From Paramacrobiotus metropolitanus (lineage: Eukaryota; Tardigrada; Eutardigrada; Parachela; Macrobiotidae), in the NCBI RefSeq assembly GCF_019649055.1, contig NW_026570432.1:1-64000 (forward strand): 64,000 nucleotides of DNA, given 5' to 3'. The notes under the pieces are model-generated. The model had not been told where the DNA came from, made no database searches, and was given only the letters and a program-made list of their open reading frames with translations. Position 1 is the stretch's first letter, and every line of letters begins with the position of its first letter. The translations under genes were made by a program, and so were the position numbers. Positions 44,401-53,092 of this stretch are shown here, piece after piece.

Positions 44401-46494
44401 GAGTGCGATGCATCGACAATAGGAATTGGTGCAATATTACACCAAGATGGACATCCGATTATTTATGCGAGCAAATTGCTCACCGATGCCGAGAAAAAGT
44501 ACCCAATTACAGAATTGGAGTGCATGGCAGTAGTCTTTGCGTGTCGGAAATTTCGACACTTTATAGAATACTCCCATTTCTCGGTGCAGACCGATCACCA
44601 AGCCTTAACGAATTTACTGCGATCAGTTTCCCGCAAAGAGGGATTAAACGGCCGATTAACGCGTTGGGCACTTCAGCTCAGCAGTCATAAAATGACTATT
44701 TTATACAGGCCGGGAAAACAATGTGATAACGCTGACGCGTTGAGTAGGCACCCGGTAGGAGAGGCTACAGAAAGCCCAGACGATGACTGGGATGAGTTTA
44801 AAGACTCAAAATTCAGTACTCCGTCCATTCGTGTAGTAACGATAAGGGACGGAGCCGACCATGAAGAAGAGGAGGACAATTTCAAGTTCTACAGAGTAGA
44901 ACAGGAAAAAGATCCGAATATCGAACGCATAATACATGCGCTAGAAGGACGCGTGGAAAGCGTACACTTACTAAAGCGACCCGGTTATTCCGGCTACGAA
45001 TTATGGAATGGTGTACTATATAAGATTTCAGAAAAAGACGGTCGAATTAATCGCCGTTTTGTGGTGCCAAAGCACATGCGAGTGGATATCATGCATGCCA
45101 TGCATGATGCACCGGCTAGCGGTCATTTAGGCCGCGCTAAAACTTATCAGGCGATAGCCTTGCGGTATTTCTGGGAGAATATGGTCTCCCAAATAATTAA
45201 ATACGTCGATCACTGCTTTGCATGCCAGCATCGCAAGACATTGCGCAAAGCGCCACCCGGTAAATTACAGCAAATCGCTATCGGCGAACCGTGGTTTAGA
45301 ATGCAGGTAGATTTAAAAGGGCCATTGCCCAAAACAACACGCGGAAATACTTATATAGCCGTGGCGATAGACGAACTTACAAAATTTGTAATCGCAAAAC
45401 CGATACCAGATGCAAAAGCGGAAACTGTCGCTAATTTCTTAATTTATGATGTGTTCCTGCCGTACGGAACACCTCAGATATTGAACACCGATAGAGGAAC
45501 ACATTTTCACAATCATTTATTGGAAGCAATAAATAAAAGATTAAGAATACAGCACCATTTTGGCGCTGCGTATCATCCGATCGGACGTGGACTTGTCGAA
45601 AGACAAATGCAGACAATAGCCGACTCACTCGCGATGTACGCTAGTGATGGCCGGGAACGTAATTGGGACAAAGTCCTGCCGTTTGTTATTGCTGGTAAAA
45701 ATCGAGTAGCAAATAAAACGACAAATCTGTCGCCGTATTTTATGCTGTACGGTAGAGAGCAGGTTATTCCTGCAGATACCGAAACGAAGACAAATTTGCC
45801 GTCTGATCACGCGACAATTCGCGAATACATGGAAGATTTCCGCTATAACTTGAGCCGTGCTCACGATATAGCAGAGTTGCATATCCGCAACGAATTTGAG
45901 AAAAATGCCGAGCGGTTCGACAAGGGTCGATCGGAGGACAATTTTAACATTGGGGATCTGGTGATCCTCAAAATAGAAAAGAAGAAAGGTGAGACGGAGT
46001 CATTTCGTCGCAGGTTCGAAATCGAACCGTGGGAAATTATAGGATTCCCATACACTAACGCTGTCGAATTGAAGAAAATAAACTCCGATAAATCGGAGGA
46101 AATCCGTATAGTAAATTGCGAACGCATAAAGCCATACAGGACGACAGAAGAGGACCGGAAAAATGAAACCCTATTAATTAGGGACCTTTTGGAAAATAAT
46201 AATCTAAAGGAAATCCCCGATAATCAGGTGGTCTTGGCAGATAGTTCTGCCGCCAATATTCCCGCTACCGACGTGGTCCGTACCCCTGCAGAAATTGCTG
46301 CCGACAGTCCCCTCGTACCTGATTCAGAAGAGTGGGAAACAGAGAATGATGACGAAAATAATACTAAGCGCAATAGCGCTAATAAACCAGTGCCAAAAAA
46401 GCGATTTTTGCTTAAGCTACGCAAAAGCGCTAATGGATACACCAGAGTTAACCGTGTAATCATTAAATTACCGTACAAAGTACGTAAAGAATAA
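41398..46494 (+). CDS. pol: Pol polyprotein: protease, reverse transcriptase, RNase H, integrase
   Basis: The frame is open from 41398, overlapping gag (stop 41420-41422) in the -1 frame, so expression by -1 frameshifting is likely. GGAAAAC at 41401-41407 is a possible but non-canonical slip site. Protease has MIDTGAETS (DTG Asp codon at 41638). RT has FCVNYIKLND and YLDD (codons about 43954-43965). RNase H has IECDAS (Asp at 44407) and TELECMAVV. Integrase has the zinc region (GHLGRAKTYQ, CFACQHRK) and DDE residues at codons 45310, 45490 and 45598, with D-E spacing of 35 residues, a standard value. A region of about 400 residues between PR and RT is unusually long. All catalytic residues are present, so the enzyme set looks functional. 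Confidence 0.92.
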   Translation, partial: SGKRGRAVNSGVTDPIPPKPPDKTEIITINGLRIVEPDESSDSSNATINFCTAVINHTEPKRAHPLMLNAFINGREAPIMIDTGAETSLISSEFASEISAAKIPLIKALHIRGIGGVRGFLVTHYCRIIVKIRDFEVVHSVYIKPTTDDIKVLLGQDFLQETFYAVRNNKLRYLEYQPSNKPGTVIISRPTSPIIQTTKTVEVVDLTRSAKANTTEINKIVEILPSNGNVAKLEDSVIFPIPVATEEISGELVISVQTAVQKETVPDGSKVFPIPVAKAKIKSVLKRPTKIRLATKSTFRRLWGEYRILVKEVQELIKAKENGTNVMYLFMDEDTPVPGIDSAKAEEIVRNLAKQYKAEYSALEEKQRQLNEIFRYLKIPLPYVLRTPLRVLAQLTRRQLPVLPYQLAECKPLDNYANETTVKTLAAHNRSVSFAPMARVVEFMKNDSPTVVRETLDTAATNETNNNKLINQTSIEVVPDSNNLIIVNAELVGPTDSAVIINESPTWEFSESPNINPTYRGTRAKPIKVFAGDKLLINPGTNWATVNVQFDADEQFDTDKFLFLPSPHLYMERRIKPMEGVVKPQNNKFDMVFVNFQHQRQSIKKGQFIGYLEPYEEIPEINIQINATMLAEMTQEEQETVKKAVDELKINPNLTEQEIREIKEIFLEYPGLFATKTRPFGDVQIVKHQIDTGDTPPIKSKPHRTSWRGREIIQEHVNDMLAKGIIRKSNSPWCFPVVLASKKNPDGTIGTRFCVNYIKLNDATKKNNYPLPNPDELLQAVADNKYYCGFDCNAGFWQVQMHENSIEKTAFITQDGLYEFLRMPFGVCNGPATFQEAMNRTLSDVHSENIFAYLDDIIAAAKDFEDLKRKIRLMCECLLKTGFTLKPSKCHIGETELHFLGHIVSKDGIKTDPDKIAAIEKYPKPETEKDLRSFLGLCNYYRKFVKDFAGRTRRLYGLLKGEIDVKSNWTADHDGEFADLKSALINAPVLAKFDPSKPTVIECDASTIGIGAILHQDGHPIIYASKLLTDAEKKYPITELECMAVVFACRKFRHFIEYSHFSVQTDHQALTNLLRSVSRKEGLNGRLTRWALQLSSHKMTILYRPGKQCDNADALSRHPVGEATESPDDDWDEFKDSKFSTPSIRVVTIRDGADHEEEEDNFKFYRVEQEKDPNIERIIHALEGRVESVHLLKRPGYSGYELWNGVLYKISEKDGRINRRFVVPKHMRVDIMHAMHDAPASGHLGRAKTYQAIALRYFWENMVSQIIKYVDHCFACQHRKTLRKAPPGKLQQIAIGEPWFRMQVDLKGPLPKTTRGNTYIAVAIDELTKFVIAKPIPDAKAETVANFLIYDVFLPYGTPQILNTDRGTHFHNHLLEAINKRLRIQHHFGAAYHPIGRGLVERQMQTIADSLAMYASDGRERNWDKVLPFVIAGKNRVANKTTNLSPYFMLYGREQVIPADTETKTNLPSDHATIREYMEDFRYNLSRAHDIAELHIRNEFEKNAERFDKGRSEDNFNIGDLVILKIEKKKGETESFRRRFEIEPWEIIGFPYTNAVELKKINSDKSEEIRIVNCERIKPYRTTEEDRKNETLLIRDLLENNNLKEIPDNQVVLADSSAANIPATDVVRTPAEIAADSPLVPDSEEWETENDDENNTKRNSANKPVPKKRFLLKLRKSANGYTRVNRVIIKLPYKVRKE

Positions 46495-46501
46495 GATGAT
46501 A

Positions 46502-46523
46502 AATTAAAACGATCGTTTTAATT
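46502..46523. repeat. Perfect 22-bp palindrome after pol
   Basis: AATTAAAACGATCGTTTTAATT reads the same on both strands, eight bases after the pol stop codon and upstream of the splice-acceptor-like site for the next ORF. Confidence 0.75.
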
Positions 46524-46589
46524 GAAACACGATAGGGAAGCGAAGCTGATCAAAATACCGTACAAAAAAATCCACAATTAAATTGTGTA

Positions 46590-46606
46590 TTTTTTTTCCA
46601 TTGCAG
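46590..46606 (+). promoter_or_regulatory. Splice acceptor before the third ORF
   Basis: A run of eight T plus CCATTGCAG ends at 46606, 11 bases before the in-frame ATG at 46618. This suggests a spliced subgenomic mRNA. Confidence 0.6.
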
Positions 46607-46617
46607 ATATTTTCGCA

Positions 46618-49056
46618 ATGGACCGCGATCAGCGACCGAACCGACCGGTTGGCAGAGGTAATCCTCGTTTCTTCGCCCCACCTTTGGCGGGAAATCAAGC
46701 ATACCGACCGATGCAGCGATTTGCTGCCCCGAACGTTCAAAATGCCGGTAATTTGCCCAATGTGGCACCAGAAGTGACTCCAGTGACTATGTCACGTAGC
46801 ACGCAAACTGATCCAGTAATAGTGGCATCGTATGCCGAATACGAGCTATTGTTGCGTAGTAATCGGGAACGCGACTTGGCATCATACAGACACTCATTGG
46901 CAGCGACTGCTGCCCAACCAGAGGAGATAGCCGCAGTTGATCAACTGCATATTACTCCGCCAGCAGAAAGAGTGGCAAAGGCCATGATAGCGCGTGCAAA
47001 GGCACAGAGTGACGCGGCGGAAGCTTCGAAAGAAATTGAAGAAGTGCCGTACGAATCAATTGTAAAAAAATCTATTCAATCGCCTGCAAAAGCAGGAGTA
47101 GAAACAGCGTTAAAGACCAAGTCTAAACGGAGTAAATCACCAAAACCACCGGCAGACGCCAACGAGCGATTAGCAAAGCTGATCGCCGACCATGAACAAC
47201 AAGAGGCCAGAGATAGGCAGCGTTGGGGACAATCCTTTATAATGGAAGGTCCGTTTGCCCCGACGAAAACAGACGCCCCTAATGGGAAGGAATTACGAGT
47301 AGTTACGATACCGCAGCACGTGTATAATACACCACAAGTCTTAACGCAAATAAGGCCACAGTTGCAAGTGCAACCGCCCCCGGCGTTCTGGAAGGAAACT
47401 GGCTTAAAGCCAGCCGTAATTAGATTCCCTACTCCTATGGGAGTGGTGCAAGCACCAATCGAACACCAGCAAACGGCTGGAATAGTCAAACGGGATATTG
47501 ACCCAGTTAAAATCAAGCAGGAGCAGAGTTATATCATCCCGAAATTATCGGGATCGCGAACACCGTCACCAGCTGTATCAGCAATATGCAGTAGGACTCA
47601 CCCGCATCGGGTGCAAAGTAAATCAACCTCGCCAGGCGAGGAGGATAAAAAGCGGAAGTTAGAAGACGAAAAGGAGGAGACGCAACGGCGTGTAGTCCAA
47701 GTTAGGGACAAGCTGAGACATCAGCCATCGTCATCAGACGATGAAGAACAGCCGCGTCTTGTAATAGATGAAATGCACAGCAATGCTGCGCAGAAAGGCA
47801 GTGAAGAGGACTTAATCAAGTTCTCCAGTGAATCGAATGGCAATGACCGAAATAATTCTCCGGAAATTCCGGAACCTAAACCGAGTGGATCGTCGACTGC
47901 ACCGGGTGATAATCAGCCAGCAAAGACCTGGCCAACTAGCGGGGAAATAGCTGAAGTCACGACGGTGACACTGGACATTATTAATAATGTCCGGAAAAGG
48001 GATAAGATGGCGGCATTCGCCCATTTACTACAAAAATACAGACAGATTATAGCCCCGCGGTATATTACTACCGAAGAATACGGGCGCATAGTTCAAATCG
48101 CCTCAGAACGCGGGACGTTGGTGGAGGTGTACGAAAACTGGACACCAACGATGAAATATGCGATAACCGCAAGTCGTAAAAGTCGATATGTCGACATGAA
48201 AGTCCACAACATGCAGGAAATGGTAGAAGCGGTGGCAATTGCCATTAGGGATATCCACAACGTTCGTGGATCGACCATTGATGAGATTGTTAGGTATATG
48301 TACTTAACAATGCCATTAGATTCAGTCAATCCTGAGCAGCGCTACTCGGATGTCACTACCGCGGTCAATGAGGCGATCGCCACGGGAATAATCGTAGATG
48401 CGGCCTTGGCCGGGAATAGTGGGCGATATGCCTTAGTAGAAACTAATCGTAAACGGATCGCCGAGTTAACCGGCCAACACATAGAAGAAGTACCGTATTC
48501 ACCCGCGAAGCGCGTTCCATTCGGGCGAAGGCCCATAGCAGTGGACGAACAGAAAAATTTGTTGGCACAACCATCGCGTAATGATTTGGCAATTGCCATA
48601 TATAAAATTGAACAGAGGGGGGAAAATCCCACAGCGCAGCGGATAAGTGAATATTTTGGCACTTACCAGCCATATGCGGTGCAGTCTATGCTTCGTACAA
48701 TGTACGAAGATGCACAAGTAACTCGTCGATATAACGGTGAAACTTCACCTTCTTATTATTTTGGGCGCAAGGGACTTTCCTTTCTCCAAAGAGTACAGTT
48801 CGAGAAAGTCCCGCAGTGGGATGAGATCGTTGTAAAAACGATCGTAGAAATCGGTGATCCTTCAGGGTCATCGCCGGACGAAATCATCCAGTATGTTAGA
48901 ACTGTATGTCCAGCAATAGCTGACCAAGTGGACGATGCCGTAACTTTGGCGATAAGTCGCCTAATTACTGATCCGAGAATTATCGGATTAAATGACCCGC
49001 ATCGCGGGATGGTTTTATCTGTGGTTTTAGACCACATTATAGAAGAGGATAATTAG
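46618..49056 (+). CDS. Third ORF of the element: winged-helix / linker-histone-like protein, 812 aa
   Basis: I choose the ATG at 46618, just after the acceptor; the frame opens slightly earlier. The N-terminal 450 residues are disordered, with basic NLS-like patches (KSKRSKSPK, KKRKLEDEK). The C-terminal half has three winged-helix-like segments. A, 48217-48441, has RGSTIDEIVRYMYLTMPLDS, AVNEAIATGIIVD and NSGRYAL. B, 48574-48777, has AIYKIEQRGENPTAQRISEY. C, 48819-49050, has IVEIGDPSGSSPDEIIQYVR and AISRLI. A and C follow the linker-histone globular (H15) pattern: GS(S/T)xxxI, an aromatic helix, a basic or hydrophobic third helix, and a beta wing. No envelope features. DNA or chromatin binding is inferred; nothing similar is known to me in gypsy elements. 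Confidence 0.7.
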   Translation: MDRDQRPNRPVGRGNPRFFAPPLAGNQAYRPMQRFAAPNVQNAGNLPNVAPEVTPVTMSRSTQTDPVIVASYAEYELLLRSNRERDLASYRHSLAATAAQPEEIAAVDQLHITPPAERVAKAMIARAKAQSDAAEASKEIEEVPYESIVKKSIQSPAKAGVETALKTKSKRSKSPKPPADANERLAKLIADHEQQEARDRQRWGQSFIMEGPFAPTKTDAPNGKELRVVTIPQHVYNTPQVLTQIRPQLQVQPPPAFWKETGLKPAVIRFPTPMGVVQAPIEHQQTAGIVKRDIDPVKIKQEQSYIIPKLSGSRTPSPAVSAICSRTHPHRVQSKSTSPGEEDKKRKLEDEKEETQRRVVQVRDKLRHQPSSSDDEEQPRLVIDEMHSNAAQKGSEEDLIKFSSESNGNDRNNSPEIPEPKPSGSSTAPGDNQPAKTWPTSGEIAEVTTVTLDIINNVRKRDKMAAFAHLLQKYRQIIAPRYITTEEYGRIVQIASERGTLVEVYENWTPTMKYAITASRKSRYVDMKVHNMQEMVEAVAIAIRDIHNVRGSTIDEIVRYMYLTMPLDSVNPEQRYSDVTTAVNEAIATGIIVDAALAGNSGRYALVETNRKRIAELTGQHIEEVPYSPAKRVPFGRRPIAVDEQKNLLAQPSRNDLAIAIYKIEQRGENPTAQRISEYFGTYQPYAVQSMLRTMYEDAQVTRRYNGETSPSYYFGRKGLSFLQRVQFEKVPQWDEIVVKTIVEIGDPSGSSPDEIIQYVRTVCPAIADQVDDAVTLAISRLITDPRIIGLNDPHRGMVLSVVLDHIIEEDN

Positions 49057-49134
49057 TTACCATATCTCCGAGGTGGTTAGATGCGTATAAAACGCAATAA
49101 GATAAATTGCCGTAATTACTGCATAATTTAATTA

Positions 49135-49151
49135 TTTTAAAATATTTGCAG
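49135..49151 (+). promoter_or_regulatory. Splice acceptor before the fourth ORF
   Basis: A U-rich stretch followed by AATATTTGCAG ends at 49151, two bases before the ATG at 49154. Confidence 0.55.
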
Positions 49152-49153
49152 AG

Positions 49154-51702
49154 ATGGAAGAATTACCGTACGCCTATGGGCCAATGCGCTCCTGTAGACG
49201 TTGCCAGCACAACACTAATAATCGGAAGTGTGTGTGGAATGCACACTTGGCCCGAACTTCCGATCGGAAAATCCGCAGATCACCGTGTCCCGTCTTTATG
49301 ACGAAGTACTGCTACGCAGTCTGGATGCTTATCGTACAATTACGTTGCCGGAGTACTGGACGATAGTCAGTGCCACGCCGTATTACTACCGTGGCGTTTT
49401 CGACAGTGCTGTGCAGTTCATCAGCGACGGTGCTGATGAGTGGTCCTATGCGATCCACCCTGAGAATTTTGGGCGATGCACGGCGGATTTAGTGAAACGC
49501 GCAACTGCGCCTCCAAATCAGGTAAATATACCTGTTATCAGCGAATGCGGGAATTTTGAAATATTCCCCGTAGATCACAGCATCCAGTATTTACCGGGTA
49601 GGGATAATTCCCATAATTTACAGAATTATTCGGCAAGCGCCGGCGGACAGCAAATGCCGTATCAGCCGCAACAAGGCCAATGGCAGCCGTCGGTTATGTT
49701 TTCGCCGCAGCCATACCAGCAGCAAAGTCTGCCACCAACAGGATATCCGCAGCAACAGCCAGTTCGATATACGAACATGGCATTGCAAGTACCGTCCGGC
49801 TCATTGCCACCTGAGCATATTGCTCATCTGCAGCAGAGTCTTCCCAGCGGAAGTTACCAGTACGACCCGGAGACGAAGATGATAACTCCGTGCCCATGGC
49901 CAGCTGGAACAGCACCGAAAGAATCACCACAGCGGCAAACTAATCCGCTGTTAGCAAATCTTCCGCCGCTGACCAGGAAACCGCCAGTGAATCAACAACC
50001 GCCTTTACAATTGCTGCGAGTGCAGCCTGTACCTGTAAGTGAACCAGTTTTTGATTCTGAGCCGAACTCAGGTGCTAGTCATTCTAGCAATACTAGCAAT
50101 GCTAGTGGCAAAATTCGACATAAAATTACTTATAACTTACCGAATGTGGGGAAAACCCCAGACAATTCTTTTGAAGAAGGCGATATTATGCCCGGTAAGC
50201 TGAATGCAGCTGTGAAATTTCAGAGAAAGAAAACGCCGAATTGGAATGTTCGCGCAACGCGTGACAAACCTACACCGTACAAGCCAGATGCATCTGTATT
50301 ATTGATGCCCGAACGACAGACACATCCGCAGCGTATTCGCCGCGATATCGATGTTATTCGTCGGGACCTTGATCAATATATTGATCGTGTTGTGTCAATA
50401 ATTGGCACAGTTAATACAGAACAGAGAACCGAAATCGGCAAAGCCATCACTGACACCTTGGACTTGTTACATACCGTTGGGTATGATTTGCGTATTCGCA
50501 ATTCGATCAACATGTACCAGGTGGATTTGTTTCGACAAATGGAAGTGCGGCGATATGAAACGCCACGCCGTAATGGACTGCGTAGCGCGCTGGATATTTC
50601 CCAGCTTAAGGAAAAACTCATCGAAATCTCCGTAGTAGATTGGGAATTAATCTCCCAGTTTAAAATCCTATTTACCGAAAATCCGGAGGAATTCCTCCTA
50701 CAGTTTATTCTACCGGACACGGATCCAGCAAAGTTCTGGTTTTTCTGCCGTGCCGCGTGCGCTATGCAGCGTAAGATAGCTCCCATGAAAATCACATGGG
50801 ACACCATCCCTGTCGGATGGGGATTAAAAAAGTATATTCTGGTTATCCTATCCGCGTTAATGGGCAACTGCCACGCTCACCATTACGCCCGGACATACCG
50901 CCAAGCGGAACAGAACCGCCGATTGAAAAGCTACGTTAATCGTATGGGAGAGCCTCTTAACGAGGAACAACAAGCGAAAATACTTAATGACATTTTGCAT
51001 GTCATGCAAGTTGATGGACTTAATACCGAAGCTATCCATAATGGACATTATGACGGGATATACGATCTCGTCAAAAGATTTGCGGAGCGTCAGGGGAAGC
51101 GCAAAGTCGCTCCGAATTCACCCGATACTCCAATAGCGAGTCAGACATTACAACCAGATCCGAAGAAAACAGTAGTGTCAATGGACACAACAGAACCTGA
51201 GGAAACGCCGGATACAGCTAATGCTGCAACCGTAATCGCAGCTAACACTGCAACCGCAGCGCCAACTGCGAATACTCAATCTGCAGTGATCACTGCGCCG
51301 TCTAGCGGAATTCCGCAAACAGAAGTTGTGGCGTCAGTGGAGGCACTGACGATTGCGGAAACCCTGCCGGCATTGGAGCAGCAACCCGCCGCAGAGGCGG
51401 ACGATGAAATGACGGGACCAGAACCGTCAATAAGGAATAATTTCCTTTTCCCGACGAGACAAGCCCTTCGAGACCGGCAAATGGAGCTGGAGGCGCTGGG
51501 ACAGAATGAAACATTCACCGAAGTGGACCATTTAATTTTTGCGGTCCATATACCAGATAACGAAACTGATCCACTTTATTACCCGGGTGGAAACGATGAA
51601 GTGGACTTGCTGGAGGATAGCACCGAAGTTAAGGCTACGTCTGCCGTATTGAGCGACGCTCTTAACGCATTAAATGGAGAATTGCAGGCAAAACCGCCGT
51701 AA
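49154..51702 (+). CDS. Fourth ORF of the element: orphan protein, about 840 aa, with an apparent frame change near 49230
   Basis: The long frame is open from 49222 to 51702 but has no ATG at its start. The ATG behind the acceptor (49154) is in another frame that would meet it at a GTGTGTGTGG run (49228-49237) if one base were missing. The two frames together place Cys pairs (CRRC in the first, CVEC in the second) that could form a small zinc site. Then come a Pro/Gln/Tyr-rich region (about 49620-50050), a helical, probably globular core (about 50340-51100: DWELISQFKILF, FWFFCRAACAMQRKIAPMKI, HAHHYARTYRQAEQNRRLKS) and an Ala/Thr-rich acidic tail. No signal peptide, transmembrane segment or known domain. 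Function unknown; a structural or accessory role is a guess. Confidence 0.6.
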
Positions 51703-51722
51703 AAGCATTAAATGCACCAATT

Positions 51723-52065
51723 GCCGTATTGTACTAAGTACTGCTAAAATTAAATCGCCGTAATGCACAACGAATTGCAGACTTAATTTTATTGGAATCG
51801 CCGTATTGTACTACGAGTACACAATTTAGTATTAATAGCCGTAGTGCGCAATGAACCGTAACGATAAACTTTATTGAATCGCCGTAGAGTACAACGAACA
51901 TGACTCAGAATAAAATGCCGTAACGCCCAAAGAGTGCACCAGACTGAATTTATTTTAATTCTAATAAAAATGAATTACCGTAGAAGCACAAATTAGTGCA
52001 TAATACTTGGTTACAGAACTGCCGTAGTGCATTAATTGCATAAACAGATGAATAAAATTGCCGTA
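51723..52065 (+). repeat. Array of about nine GCCGTA-motif units in the element's 3' UTR
   Basis: GCCGTA (ACCGTA once) starts at 51723, 51757, 51800, 51838, 51881, 51917, 51977, 52021 and 52060, mostly 34-44 bases apart. Most copies are followed by a variant of NNGYAC (TTGTAC, ATGCAC, GTGCGC, GAGTAC). Between motifs the sequence is AT-rich and divergent. It looks like a cis-acting RNA or DNA element selected for motif and spacing rather than a plain tandem repeat. Confidence 0.7.
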
Positions 52066-52417
52066 GATGCACTATGTTGCACATATGTCGTGGATCGACG
52101 CTACAAAGCGTATAATTGGAGGAAAACTCCGGAATGGAACCTGCAAAACTAACACGGATTAACGTGCGCGATTTTGGAACTAACCGGAATGGGAATTTAA
52201 CGGATTCTGTTACGAGTATAAACTCGTTTTGATTAAATTTACGCCGCATTTTGCCGCGTCTTGTTCTCACTAACTGTGATGAAATAATTGGCACATTTTT
52301 TTTAGTAAGAATTTCTCATTATGTTGCATTTCTCATTATGTTGCATATAAGATGCGTTTTTTCATTTCTCATTCCTGTTTTGAGCCTCAAGGGGCTTCGG
52401 CGTCCCGTCCCGTGGCA

Positions 52418-52701
52418 TGTCAGAGTGTTGTGCGTAGTGCACAGGATATTGGCGTGTTCGCCTCACCATCACTGGATCGGCTCACCATTCGCCATTCTGC
52501 GCACATGCAAAAGCATGTTTTGCCAGTCGAGTGCCAGCTACGGAACCGTTAACATCGATTCCTAGCAGATTCTGATTTCATGCCCTTTTCTGGCTAGATT
52601 TTGTGATTGCCCTTTTGATTTCTACCGAAATAAAGGTTATTTCTCGAGGAGATGTTGTTTCCGTTGTCGTTTCTCTGTACAGCGTAGACGCTTCTCCGAG
52701 A
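52418..52701 (+). mobile_element. 3' LTR, 284 bp
   Basis: Identical to 37818-38102 except for one T. AATAAA at 52629-52634. The sequence immediately upstream (CCCGTCCCGTGGCA) is not a purine tract. Confidence 0.9.
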
Positions 52702-52705
52702 CCGG
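52702..52705. repeat. Target-site duplication CCGG, right copy
   Basis: Matches 37814-37817 and fixes the insertion boundaries. Confidence 0.8.
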
Positions 52706-53092
52706 TGACACAATAGATTTACCGAAAACACGGAAACAGAACGCTGATAATCAGCCGAGTGTTACGTTGAAGAACTCAATACTTTAGGGCTCACAAAGAA
52801 CCTAATCAAAACGAAAAAGTTTTATCTAATTCAGTCTATTGTTATCGGTTTCTGCATTTCCGGTGAGCTCGTTTGATAATTCCACGCATCGTTTCTACTT
52901 TGATGACAGGAAATATCACGAACCCACAATCACTACATTATTTCTTATGTAAATCCGCATTATATTCCGCATAATAATTATGACTGTATACCAATCTGTT
53001 ATTCGTTTTTTAGTGTAATTGTTAAGCGTGATAAAGACAAACTGTTTTTGAAACGTCTTGTACTTATCTGGTCTTGTTTTGTTGCAAGATAG

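Larger units (their letters stand above)
37818..52701 (+). mobile_element. Complete 14.9-kb Ty3/gypsy-type LTR retrotransposon with two extra ORFs
   Basis: Bounded by 285- and 284-bp LTRs that differ by one T in a homopolymer, and by a CCGG duplication, so the insertion is recent. Order: LTR, primer-binding site, 0.84-kb leader, gag, pol (PR-RT-RH-IN), two further long ORFs each behind a splice-acceptor-like site, a repeat-rich 3' UTR, LTR. The PR-RT-RH-IN order defines Ty3/gypsy. No envelope signature is present in the extra ORFs. At nearly 15 kb it is about twice the usual length. It lies between two paralogous MAM genes. Confidence 0.9.

Noticed and set aside
46618-51702. Envelope gene in the 14.9-kb element
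   Set aside because: Neither extra ORF has a signal peptide, membrane segment or conserved Cys ectodomain.
51723-52065. CRISPR-like array
   Set aside because: The repeated unit is only 6-12 bases with uneven spacing inside a eukaryotic retrotransposon UTR.
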